Notes: a model not told the origin generated them from the sequence alone. A stretch of DNA of 64,000 nucleotides from Ischnura elegans (GCF_921293095.1 NC_060254.1:62852069-62916068); one strand, 5' to 3'; positions 48,601-58,844 are shown, counted from the stretch's first letter. Translations and numbers: made by a program.

Positions 48601-51600
48601 TTATTGAATATTTCGCGATGTTCCATCGAGGGTATCTTGATCCATTGTACCGCGACACAATTGCTTGTATTTCTGCTAGTAACTCTACCGCGATGTGCTA
48701 GCCATAGAAACTTCCAAAAAATGGCTACTCATCTTCATAGCTTTGAATTAACCGCCTAAGTCATCAGAAATGTAACATTTTTTTGTTTCTCGAGTACCTA
48801 TCCCGAGGGGGTAGGAAACCGAAGTTACTAGGTTACCTGGGTAGCAATACTATAGTAAAGGAAATGGAGCATTTTTATCTAAATGTACCGAACTTATTTA
48901 GTGGGAGATTTATTGTGAGCTTCGAAAAAAGCAGGTACACGTAACTTTGGATTAAAATCATATCAAATCATTGCAACCAAAGAAGGATAGCACCCGGGTA
49001 CACTTTTTACGCTATATTTGTGTGCTGGAGATCGGGTGTGCTCAGTGCCGGATTAAGAACCTTGGAGACCCCAAAGCAAGATAGGTAAAGAGGTCCCCGC
49101 ATACAAACCTTTAGCCGTAGTCTTCTGAAAATAGTAAACAAACCCTCTCCGCTCAGTTACACCCCGCGCTCGGCCTTCCCGGAACTTCATATACAGGTGT
49201 ACTGCCACTTCAGCAAAACGGTACTGCAGTGGCAACCCTCTATTTAAACTAATATTATGCTTTGTAATTTTTCCTGTCCTCTCACCAATTCAAGTTGTGT
49301 TTTACGGCATTTGAAAATTCACATAAGCAATTAATTTTCTGAGTTTTTCCCGGCGTATGCTCTGCAGGAATATTTCTCGGGTTTCCCACCGGGTGTCGTA
49401 TCGGGTTGTAGTTCCCAACGTTTCCATGACTAAGTCCGTCATCGTCATCAGGGGTTAATGTTGAGCCAAGTTTTTTCTCCGGTATTTATACTCATGAGGG
49501 CCGTTCAAGTCTATAAATTCTCAATAAAAATCAATCACTATAAATCACCCCAATTCAGAAAGGACCAATCAGGGCCCACTTGAACGGCCCTCATGAGTAT
49601 AAATACCGGGGAAAAAACTTGGCTCAACATTAACTCCTGACGACGATGACGGACTTAGTCATGGAAACGTTGGGAACTACAACCCGATACGACACCCGGT
49701 GGGAAACCCGAGAAATATTCCTGCAATTAATTTTCTTATCATTTTAAATTAAATTTCAATCTTTTTCCGAGCCTACGAGGTCTCCTTTTGAGGCCGAGGC
49801 CCCAAATCGCCTGCTTTCCTCGCCTAGCGCTGATTCCGATGCTTGATGTGTGTGGCGGATGATTTTTTTCCACCTTAAAGGCCTGGGTTCGAATCCCAGC
49901 AGAGACGGAGATTGCAGTATGAAGACTCGGTCATCGTTTGGTCGATGGTCGGTGGTTACTTCAAGGACAGCACTCCGTCCATCGATTGGGTCTGTCCCCT
50001 AAGTACCATTCATTAAAAACAGGTCAACTTCGACGGCCCGTTTCTCTTTACCCTACTTCTTCTCTACCCTAGTCTTACGGCGTTGATGACCTTGGTGGTG
50101 AAGTACCTCCTCTGAATTTCGATATCTTTTGTGCTCTAAAATGGTAACCTACACATAGGAGAGATGATGAAATTCATTCAAAACGCGATAGAAGTTTCGC
50201 TATTTACCTTAGAATTTATCACTACGTCAATACCAAATTTACTCACCGCTGCTCCATCTGGAGATAAGACCACTGTTTGAACAAACGTTTCCAGGCCACG
50301 CAAAATACCCCAGACAGATTTAGAAGATAACCAGGAGCCATCCTTCGCGATATGAAGATCATCTGTGAATTGAGGATGATATTATTCATTATTTTTTGCT
50401 AATTTGTCGGTGATGAAATAATTCTGGAGTATTGAAAAATTTATTTACTCCCGGAAAACATCTTTACCATTCCGAAATTCCAATTGAATGACGATAGGTT
50501 AAAATTTCGTTGTTATATTAGAGATAATTTGATTACAAATAGTATAAAGTTATAATTTATTTTATTTATAAGTTATATTTATAAATGAAAAAGAATTTGC
50601 AAGTGCTGGAATAATATGAGATGACAGAGGAAAGAAATAATCACGTGCTGTCAGAGTATAACTCACAAAAAAATTTAAATCGTCAGAGTAATATAAAAAT
50701 TGCGGAATTATAAAATATAAAATTGCAATAATTCCTGGAATTTGGCAGGAATTGCATTTCGGAACATCAGGTTTTTATGACTTTAGTGTCAACGAGATGT
50801 GGTGATCAGTCAAATTTTGATCGGTGCTTCTTAAATATTTTGGTTTACAGAAATCTGTTCCATTATTATTTTTGTGACGCTTGACCCGAAAACTGATAAC
50901 TTCGAAGTATTCGCGAGTTCATTAATGAAGAGCCAGAGATTTTGATTGCCTTAATGACGTTATCAAAATATTTACATCTTTTCGTTTATCAACTTAAATG
51001 TATTACTATATTTGGGTTCGAAATGAAATCCATCTATTTTTTACCACTTAATCTTTATGATACTAATAATTTTCTTTGTTCGAGAAAGAGAAAATCTAAA
51101 TATAAAAGTAAAAGAAAAAAAATATTTTCAAGTTGAGTTAATTTTCAAAATCGACTCGTAGTTTTCTGTGGCGTTGTCTTTTGTTCTGGATTCGTTGATC
51201 TCTCCATCTTCCGGGTTTCCGTCGCGCTATTTGTCTAAGGTTGATGAGTTTCGCTGGAATTCTACTTGGCGTCTTCGGGTCAAGGTCGGCGAAAACCCGA
51301 AGGATGGAGAGATTCTCGAATTTTCAAACCCGGTTACGTCATGGAAAAGTGTTCTAATGGGAATTATCTGTGCTCTTATCTCCCACAAGTTCTTTTACTG
51401 AGAAATTTGTGACGAAAATCAGTTCATAAATTCTTTTGAAATCCTCAAATGACTTACAGCTTTCCTCCATCGCAGCGTGAGGCATGAACTCGCAAGGAGT
51501 TGAGAGTTCCACATTCAGCGAGTCCAAATATCCCAAGAAGTTCGCATCCTTCCGCCACGATTTGTTTCGGCTCATTCTTGTCCTTCGTCTATTTGCTGAC

Positions 51601-51662
51601 AGCATCACGCCATAATATCGGCTGAATGTTGACTGGAGAAGGTCACAGTCGTGTCCATTTAC
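39259..51662 (-). CDS. beta-N-acetylhexosaminidase (GH20, HEXA/HEXB type), 5' end missing
   Basis: Minus-strand exons in order: 51662-51458, 50362-50247, 47778-47573, 44136-44021, 43611-43392, 41420-41198, 39690-39259; 505 aa plus TAA, all phases consistent. The enzyme (EC 3.2.1.52) removes terminal GlcNAc/GalNAc from glycoconjugates in lysosomes or extracellularly. Seen, numbered from the first base of the known part: N-terminal GH20b-like segment 1-107 ([26 protein letters not shown]); catalytic barrel with [41 protein letters not shown], the [12 protein letters not shown] signature with Asp281-Glu282 (the catalytic pair), [25 protein letters not shown]-terminus [18 protein letters not shown]. 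Signal peptide and the first residues (WPxP region) were not found. Convergent with PAL. Confidence 0.93.
39691..41197 (-). other. hexosaminidase intron f
   Basis: 1.5 kb, AT-rich, nothing recognised. Confidence 0.65.
41198..41420 (-). CDS. hexosaminidase exon f
   Basis: [20 protein letters not shown] through [20 protein letters not shown] and [10 protein letters not shown]. Matches the human KSNPEIQDF...VVWQEVFDN run. The motif NLT is a potential N-glycosylation site. Donor CAG|GTAAGA, phase 0. Confidence 0.94.
41421..43391 (-). other. hexosaminidase intron e
   Basis: 2.0 kb with a hAT-like MITE (41782-42053) inside a segment duplicated at 52942. A C-rich block (42780-43060) and a GGGGCCCCC-bearing stretch near 42335 may be the ends of another degraded element. 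Confidence 0.6.
41782..42053. mobile_element. hAT-like MITE with perfect 8-bp duplication
   Basis: CTGTGGCGTAGCCAG... to ...CTCGCTACTCCACTG, flanked by CTTTAAAC at 41774-41781 and 42054-42061. 272 bp. The same element with the same left flank is found again at 53048-53266. Confidence 0.87.
43392..43611 (-). CDS. hexosaminidase exon e, catalytic Asp-Glu
   Basis: [19 protein letters not shown]... through [18 protein letters not shown]. The Asp-Glu pair in GGDEV is the substrate-assisted catalytic dyad. Donor TG|GTAAGT. Confidence 0.95.
44021..44136 (-). CDS. hexosaminidase exon d
   Basis: [20 protein letters not shown] and on to [16 protein letters not shown], matching human RLRGIRVLPEFDTPGH. 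Acceptor TTTTGCAG, donor G|GTATGTG. Confidence 0.94.
45072..45381. mobile_element. hAT-like MITE, GCGCAGC subfamily
   Basis: CAGGGGCACAGCTAGGGATT... to ...CCTCGCTGCGCCACTG; flanks AGCAGGGT and AGCTGGGT form an 8-bp duplication with one mismatch. Interior matches 16680-16980. Confidence 0.85.
45470..45672. mobile_element. TAAGGCCG-ended MITE, copy 2
   Basis: CAAGGCCGTATTACACGGGG at the left and, inward from the right, TAAGGCCGTTTTACACTG. Same interior vocabulary (ATTGCGCAAT, CAAAATTGCGTCG) as copy 1. Confidence 0.7.
46684..46717. repeat. perfect hairpin ATGCCGGCATTG
   Basis: ATGCCGGCATTG (46684-46695), a 10-base spacer, then CAATGCCGGCAT (46706-46717). Each arm also contains the palindrome ATGCCGGCAT. 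GC-rich against an AT-rich background. Confidence 0.8.
47573..47778 (-). CDS. hexosaminidase exon c
   Basis: [20 protein letters not shown] and [16 protein letters not shown]: the substrate-binding Arg and Asp blocks of GH20. Acceptor CTCAACAG, donor AG|GTAAGT. Confidence 0.94.
49341..49725. mobile_element. large snap-back element with hammerhead-like cores in both arms
   Basis: Arms of about 150 bp, near-perfectly inverted (GGTTTCCCACCGGGTGTCGT... and ...CGACACCCGGTGGGAAACC), around a loop of about 75 bp. The direct repeat GCAATTAATTTTCT at 49327-49340 and 49723-49736 looks like a 14-bp target duplication. Each arm contains CTGATGA or CTGACGA, a potential ATGAC/GTCAT stem, then GAAAC: right arm 49637-49668, left arm on the minus strand 49450-49420. 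Confidence 0.8.
49840..50110 (+). repeat. tRNA-like T-arm in probable SINE
   Basis: CTGGGTTCGAATCCCAG forms a perfect tRNA T-arm and includes the Pol III B box GGTTCGAATCC (49886-49896). No matching acceptor or anticodon stem could be drawn, so a SINE head is more likely than a tRNA gene. The 3' limit is uncertain. Confidence 0.45.
50247..50362 (-). CDS. hexosaminidase exon b
   Basis: [20 protein letters not shown] then [11 protein letters not shown], the conserved WGxLRGLETF entry into the catalytic barrel. Acceptor TTCACAG, donor GCG|GTGAGT. Confidence 0.92.
50363..51457 (-). other. hexosaminidase intron a
   Basis: 1.1 kb, very AT-rich, except a roughly 150-bp GC-richer patch at 51170-51330 containing CTCCATCTTCCGGGTTTCCG and an inverted counterpart CGAAAACCCGAAGGATGGAG: a diverged hairpin of unknown origin. 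Confidence 0.5.
51458..51662 (-). CDS. hexosaminidase exon a (first recognised)
   Basis: Acceptor GCAAACAG at its start, so at least one upstream exon exists. [20 protein letters not shown] matches the NCSLLEKAFSRYYN stretch of human HEXB. It ends EES(Y), collinear with human DESYKL. Donor GTAAGTC. Confidence 0.88.
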
Positions 51663-53047
51663 CTGTTTGCAAATAGAAAATTTTTTGAGCTGAATGAGTT
51701 TGTGTGACAGAATACTTGTGTAGGTAGATGATTGATTGATAAAGGCGGTCAAAGAATTGAAAAACTGAAAACCTCTGTAGCGGTCATTAAAAATCGCCAT
51801 ATTTAGGTTTAATGCCATGAAATCTCGAGTATCTTATTGCTAGGACGCGGTATCAATTTCTCAATAACATTTTTTTGTTAAGAAACAATTTTGAGTATTT
51901 TATTTTCTTTCGTTATTTCATAATACAAAATTACCTTGAATATTTATTTAATAATGATGAAGTTCATATTCAGACAATAAAAAATTAATTAAATAATGGA
52001 AAAAAACATTGGTGATTTTCAACAGTAAATTTATTTAGATGCCGACATTTATTTGAATATCCTTATCACGTACACATTTATCAGCTACCCATCTATCATA
52101 CTTAAAAGTGTTAGTTGGAGGAAGGTATTCCTTTGATGAAAAAAATAGCTATAAATGATCATATTGAAAGAGAGCAGTAATGGATCCATATTTTTTGGAT
52201 AGATATGAAAGATTCTTTGAATTTGACCGCTGTTAATCTCGGTGGACGGAAACAAACAATCGATCTCTTATCGAATATCTTGCAGTTCCTTCTTATTCCT
52301 TCGCGATTACGGCTTTGGAAATTTCAGATAGTGTGATACCTTTTAAAACATCCTTATCTACTTTCACCTAATTTTCATTCGCGCTTTCGACGTTATATTA
52401 AAAAAAAAGAAATGGATTGAGCGACCCAATCTTGCCAGCTGGTCTAATTGATGGCTTTCAGCACAGTAGATTTAGTTCTTACTAAAGTAATGTCGCTGAA
52501 AACATATTCAAGTCTCAATAAGGTTTTCTATCTCACTATATATACCCTGTAAGTACAATGGTAATACTCACCAGATGTTTGGTGGGGATAGGCGAGGACA
52601 TAGCTCAGGCCAGACTGAGAGAAGCTTTTGAATTTTATCCCATTCAATGTAAGGGTGCCAGTTTCCTAGGCCACCGCGCACTTCGAGAACTTATGAATGA
52701 GAGTGTCGGAAGTGGTCGGAAGGTTTCAACCGAATCAGCACTCATCGGAGGGTCGGAGGGAATCCTAGCGCTCCACGGACTTAGCTACAACGCTCCCTAG
52801 CGGTCTCCCTAGACTCTACCTTTTCTGTTTACACAAATGAATGAACTTCGATTCATTAATTTATCTGATCTATGTTTAAAATACTTAACGATCTATTTTG
52901 AGATCTTTTAGCTCTTCGGTAGGGCAGCCACGTATACATAGCAAAATGCATTTTTAACTTAGTAGCATTTACATGCACTGGTACTATTTAAACTGATTCC
53001 TCATAAAAAAATAACAGAGATTTAACATACGATGGAATTCTTTCAAC

Positions 53048-53266
53048 CAGCGGCGAAGCCAGGAATTTCGTTCTGGGGGGGTTCAAAAACAGGGGGGAAA
53101 ATTATTGAAAAACAGGGTAATGGGTTTTAAACTAATTTTAACACTTTTCATAATCGAAAAAACTTCATTTGTTAAATAAATATTTTGTAAATTCATGATA
53201 TTTCAATATTTTTTTTATTTCGGGGGTGGGGGGGGGGTCCGGACCCCCCTCCTGGCTACACCACTG
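53048..53266. mobile_element. hAT-like MITE inside a duplicated segment
   Basis: CAGCGGCGAAGCCAGGAATT... to ...CCTGGCTACACCACTG. Together with about 105 bp of left flank (52942-53047) it repeats 41676-42053. The right flank (GCCTTCGG) does not repeat the left one. Confidence 0.75.
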
Positions 53267-53721
53267 GCCTTCGGGCACAGCACTGACCATTGACCAATGG
53301 TATTGGTGTACCGGGACTCTTAACCTATCACTTGAAAAGGTAATAACATCTGTAGTGGACTAGAACCTCGCCATATTTAAGTTTAATGCCATGATATATA
53401 GAGACTTGTATATCTAGGACGATGTATTAATTTCTCTATTATAATCCTGCGTATTTTGTCAATAAGTATTTTTGGGAATTTTACATACTTTCTAAATTTC
53501 CTCATTTTCCTTATTTGGGTGTTGACCCCAGTATTTTCACCTACCATAAACGGACTCACAAGTCCGTCCAAATATGAAGTATGTAATAGAACGGGAATGA
53601 TTAATTTCTTCATAAAGGAGTGAATGAAAACTGAGAGAATGAATTAATAGGGATAACTGTTTCATGTGAATGGAAGAATTTCCCCATTGAAATTTAAAAA
53701 AAATTATTTGGCAAGGTTTTT

Positions 53722-55835
53722 GGCGTTCGGAAAACGATATCTCCATTTCGAACAGTAATTTTTGAGGAAATTCTTTACGCATGGCTATGAGAGTCAATAC
53801 ATTCTAAGAACGGTCTATTATCACCACAAATACTCAAGCACGTCTAAATAATAATTAAATCTACACCAGAGAATTTTCGTTTAGGTAAAAACTCTGCTAT
53901 TAACGTCATCAAAGGAATTTCAGGGAATTTTAATGAAACATTAGTAACTTACAATATATTATAAATTTATTGTCCTTGGACCTCTGCGTCCACTAAGAAC
54001 ATACAACAATTGAGCTCAATGGCACAATGATTCCTAAAGTAGTTTCATTATTGTGAACAAAATACAGCAATCTTTCAATGTGGTTTAGCATACTTATTAA
54101 ATTAATACCCTTCTTGGTTGTAGAGATACAAAAATATATTTTTTAAACAAATACTGAATTGAATACCGTGCATAAGCGCTATTGAAGAATTTCGGAATTA
54201 AAATCATTAAAAGTTATTTTCCTTGTATGTGTCGATATTTTTACAACGTTTTTCTTAACTTACTTTCGTGTCTGTCTGTCTGTTTGTTACGGTGGAATTT
54301 TGTAACTCAATTTTAACACACTTAACAAATAGCTAGAGCATTGAAACTTTTCTAGCTCAGAACTGGATGACAATGCAATTTACTTACTCTTTTACCACGA
54401 TCGGAGCAGTATTTCGTCTAATATTTAGGAAAAAAAATTAAATCTGGAGTTCCAAAATTGACCAACAAAATGCAGGCGTTGCAGTCTTTATAGCTGTATT
54501 TAACTGACTTTAGAACGTAATCGTAAACGTAAAATTAGTAATAATGATTGCCATAAATTATGTCACTATTTGAGTAACAATAGGGTAGTTTCCTTCACCA
54601 AAGAAAACAAAAGGCAATAATTGCGATTCGTTACCCACCATTAGTGTATTCATAATATACAAATTATTTCGTTTTAGAAATGCCGGTTTAGACGAATGGC
54701 AATGGTCCATTTTTATCCTCATTTGAAAAGGGCCAGATTGGCGCCCATGCGATGCCACTCCACGTGACGTCACAGGGACCTAGTTTCTATAGGAGAAGAT
54801 AGGAGTTATACATCGTCTGAGGTTACCAATGCATGCATGAGTCACAGATCTCAGGGAAACATGTCTTAAAAATCACTTATTAAAACTGGCCAAGGTCGGA
54901 AAGTTTTCCTCGTTTGATAAGGTATTAATAATCCTTATTTAAGCCAAGCGCTACCAGGCGGCAGGGCACTAGGCTACCCGCTGGCAGCCTGCGACGTATC
55001 AGCGCTAAGCCTCGCCTCAATGTCACCTCACCGGGCGGAGGGGGAACCAGAAATACGACGTACGGAGAGATTTCCCATCATTCCTACTTACGCGTCGCGT
55101 TTTCGCGCGCTTGTAAATTTTCACTTTTCATTTAATCGCGAAAAATAGATATTGTCATTTAAAAATCTAAAAGCGTGAAATACGTACTCCAGGAGTAATA
55201 ATCTTTCGATTTAGGCAATAAAAAAATAATAGGAAACCACCCTATTCATATCGAGACTCAGATATGGACAGAGAAATTTATTTTCTTCTTTTTAGTTGGT
55301 GAGAAAAACGTTGTTTTTAAATTTTTTAATTTATAATGTTATTTCTCCGCATTTTCATGATCGGCTGAGCGCTGGGGAATGAAGAGACTGGAGAAGGGAA
55401 GGGACAAGAACCAATGAGAATATTTTCTTAGGAGTGATCGTTTGAGGGCGTTCGGAAAACGATAGTTTTGGAACATCAATTTTTGAAGAAATTTTCAGCG
55501 CATAGCTATGAGAGTCAATGCAATATAAGAACTTTCTATTATTATCACATATTTTCATGCAGGATTAACTAGCGATAAAATAAGGACCAAAAATTGCCGT
55601 TTAAGGAAAATTATGCTATTTTCATCATCAAAGGACTCAAGGGAATTTGAAGGAACTATTACTACCGTTCACTAGCGCTTTGAAGAAATTTTGAATTTAA
55701 ATCATTATAAGTTATTTCCCTAGTGTACGTAGATATTTTTTCTTCGTAGTTTCATGATCGGCTGAACGCTGGAAAATGCAGGGATGGGAAAAGTGAAGGA
55801 AATGGACAATAACCAATGAGAATGGTTTGAAGTGA
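53722..55835. repeat. diverged duplicated segments around an AATAGGGT MITE
   Basis: GGCGTTCGGAAAACGATA starts a block at 53722-53960 that is repeated, diverged, at 55447-55670. 54180-54235 resembles 55676-55735. CATGATCGGCTGAGCGCTGG at about 55350 recurs (with A for G) at about 55750, in blocks about 400 bp apart. A set of at least two to three diverged units. Confidence 0.65.
54579..55246. mobile_element. AATAGGGT-family MITE, copy 5
   Basis: Ends AATAGGGTAGTTTCCTTC and ATAGGAAACCACCCTATT, 668 bp, very similar throughout to copy 3. It separates the duplicated blocks of the 53722-55835 repeat. Confidence 0.88.
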
Positions 55836-57100
55836 GGGTTGGGGTGATGTTCTTTCGGTGCGTATAATATTTTCGACGTTCCATTAGGTTTCCATCCGAA
55901 TCGGAATTTTGGCTTTTGCCATATGTTTCCATTGCTTATCTTTGCTATCATCACCAGGGCTGTTATCTTGTCCGCGACTTCCTTGCCTCATATATCTCTC
56001 CTGTCACCTTTAACGAGGGTTTGGTTTTGCGCTGGGATTCGCTCCATCCCATAGCATGCATTTATCACGCATCAGCGGAAGAGAGGAACGTTTAGGATGA
56101 GGAACTGGGACCAGAAATATTTTTAATTTCAATTCTTTGAAGAACACAATTTTTAATTTCACGAATTATTTCCGTACTTCAATGGCACACCGTCATCTTC
56201 GGTTATTCTCAGAGCCACCATTACCTGAGTATTTGTTGTCAAAACTCTTACACAAATATAAATAGTTGATTTAAAAAATTCGTTTTCTCAGCCATGTGTG
56301 CCTTTCTTGTGGTGCTCTACATTTTGCACGACTTCATTGTGTTCAATATTTGATTTATCACTTCCGGTTTCAAAAATTTATTTCCTATCTGTAACCTTGC
56401 CTTCTACATTTATTTTTCACATGAGTGGAATCACTTTCAAAGTAATGCTGTATTGTTCAATCGACTCGCTCAAACTAAGTGACCGAAGAATCTAAGCTGT
56501 CCACTGATCCTGGAAAATCCAAAATAGCCAACATGTTGCACTTAGCCCAGCTCATGGCACATTAAACCGATTGCTTCATGTGCCTTATAGTTATGAATGG
56601 GCTGATAAGGTCCTTGGGCATCTCTCCAGTCTTCTTGCTGACTCTGGATAATGCTAACATTACGTTTATTCCAAGCAACCATTCGTTATCATCATGGGCT
56701 GTCTAATTTATAGGGTTGTTTCGTATCACGTTTCTGCTCTATTTTTCAACTAGCCAATTTCCTCTTCGCTATGTATTTCCTCATTTCCACAGCTGCCTTG
56801 TACTTACGACCTTTAGGTTGTGCATAGTTGGGAAGACCTTTTGATAGAGGGGTTAAGTAAGAGAGAGCCAATTTTCCTCATGGAAATCGTATCTGGTGAG
56901 AGTAAATGAAGGAATAGACAGACGTCCTCTTTCTGTGTAAAGTAGAGACGTAGTGACCACAGCGTTTGGTGGATGTAGTATAATTTTTTAAATCAGTATG
57001 GTTACTAGTTTAGCAGTATTATATGAGAGGTCCTTTTTAAAAAAAATCCCTATGCGCAAGGTGCGGTTATTTTGATGGTTAAAGTGTTTGTTGGAAATAA

Positions 57101-57570
57101 CAGGATATCTAACATAACAAGCCGCCGTGTCTTATCTGACCTCATGTTTCTGCATAGAATCTTTAGCGGACATTCCTACGGACAAACGAAATGCTCCCTC
57201 TTTTCCGTTTTCATATTCCTCCTCGCCCCTTACGAAACAACTCTCTGCTTCACATTCCGCGATTCCGTCTCTCCATCTCTCAACGCTCTCTGTTCTACCG
57301 AATCCCCTCCTTGTGTAACTCCATAGCTTCAAAAATTCCTTCCCTGGACCTATTTTCCTCTGCCACTAGTTACAAAGCCACCTTAAAATGCCATCTGAAT
57401 AATTCACCATTGTCTAATCAACAGTGCCCCTTCTTATGTTTAATAATTTTGTTGTCTGTTAGTTTTTATTTTTTTGTGCTATTGTTTGTTATCTTTTAGG
57501 TATTATTTATTTAATGAACAGCCAATGTAAAAGCCTTTGTGCCGTTTTTGGTGATGAAATAAATAAATAA
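57101..57570 (+). mobile_element. truncated LINE 3' end
   Basis: About 470 bp ending GATGAAATAAATAAATAAAT, a typical microsatellite-like LINE tail, and flanked by AAATAACA on both sides (possible target duplication). Broken frames such as HSYGQTKCSLF and IPRFRLSISQRSLFYRIPSL resemble the C-terminal end of non-LTR reverse-transcriptase polyproteins. No intact domain remains. Confidence 0.55.
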
Positions 57571-57835
57571 ATAACACCGTTAGCGTTTTAAAAATAGAAA
57601 TGGGCAGGATGATACAAAATCCATCCTGTCTGTAACACATGAATTCGCTGAAAACAGATCGTAAGATACTTATATGAGATAATATACTCTTGAAAAAGCG
57701 TTTGCTGGAAATAACACCGTTAGTGTTTTGAGAATCGAGACGGGCAGGGTGATATTAAATCCATCCAGTATTTAAATCCTGAATTCGCTGAAAACAGATC
57801 GCAAGATACCCATATGAGATAATATAGACATGAAA
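57571..57835 (+). repeat. 140-bp tandem repeat
   Basis: ATAACACCGTTAG...TGAATTCGCTGAAAACAGAT...TATGAGATAATATA occurs at 57571 and again at 57711, a period of 140 bp. The start of the first unit (GTGTTTGTTGGAAATAACA) lies at 57080-57100, split off by the LINE insertion. Confidence 0.85.
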
Positions 57836-58542
57836 AATGCTGGAAGTCGTGGATTTAATTTAAGGCGTATGCAACTGAGGTTTTCATAAATCAGGAGGAA
57901 ATCAGGTGCAATTAGATTTAGGTCATTATTCATTACAAAGGTTTCCTCATTATTGATAATAACAAAATAGGTAGACAAAAATGAATCGATTGTAAAATTA
58001 TCATTGATCATCATATTTAATTTTCAAATTACTTTCTCATATGTAGAGAAGAACCATTCGAAAAATTTGAAGTTCTTAAATAATAATTTTAATCTAGTTT
58101 TATTTTAGTATAAATTAAGTTTTCGATTTAACCCGAGAGTAGTTAAGAGATAACAATGGAATGTAATTATGGAATGAGATGGAGATACCTGATTCGATCT
58201 AGCTTTTTACGTGCTACCTATTTCAGCTTCACGGAAAATCAGATTTACTTAAGGAAAAATTTCGTCACGTCTAAGGATCATCACTGCGAGGACGCGACAT
58301 ATAAATTATTTAATGAAAGAAGCAGGTCCTTCGTCTATTGAACTATTTTAAATGCTATTTAATTGAAGATATTTATATGTAGTTTATATCTACTATGATA
58401 GAATTCTGAATTTAGGCAGTAATATATTTTGGATTCCCAAGATTTTTTTCATGACAAAAACTCGTAAATGAAGAACTATCCTTGGTTGATTGATAGAGGC
58501 TACAAGTCTAGCTAGATTTCCGCAAACATAAATTGTAAGGCC

Positions 58543-58844
58543 CAGTGGCGCAGCGAGGGGGGGCTTGGAGGATAAACCCCCCCCCCCCAGAGGTAGGAGA
58601 AATTTTTAATTTTAATCCATTTTACTTAATTGGATTGATATTACTAAAAGAATAGTGTAAGGATTTATAAAATATCCCTCAGAAAGCCGTAAAACTCACC
58701 ATTTTGAACCATTTTCTTAATATTCCGTAATGTATTAATCTCGCACATACCGCTTATCCTGGTGAGTATTACATACCCCCATACACCCCGGTATTAGTTG
58801 CACCTAACCCCCCCCCCCAGCCCTAATTCCTAGCTGCGCCCATG
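58543..58844. mobile_element. hAT-like MITE, GCGCAGC subfamily, 8-bp duplication
   Basis: CAGTGGCGCAGCGAGG... to ...TAGCTGCGCCCATG, flanked by GTAAGGCC at 58535-58542 and 58845-58852. Inverted relative to 16680-16980 and 45072-45381; 302 bp. Confidence 0.88.

Larger units (their letters stand above)
47779..50246 (-). other. hexosaminidase intron b
   Basis: 2.5 kb. Contains the large snap-back at 49341-49725 and a tRNA-like segment at 49840-50110. The rest is AT-rich; a 119-codon plus-strand frame at 48239-48598 has no family signature. Confidence 0.65.

Noticed and set aside
49886-49896. Possible functional tRNA gene
   Set aside because: Only the T-arm/B box is intact; acceptor, D and anticodon stems cannot be formed.
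52558-52800. 80-codon plus-strand frame opposite the hexosaminidase
   Set aside because: No motif; more likely a by-product of a GC-richer block with a minus-strand splice donor.
57191-57499. 102-codon frame as an independent gene
   Set aside because: Lies wholly in the truncated LINE and ends in its low-complexity 3' region.
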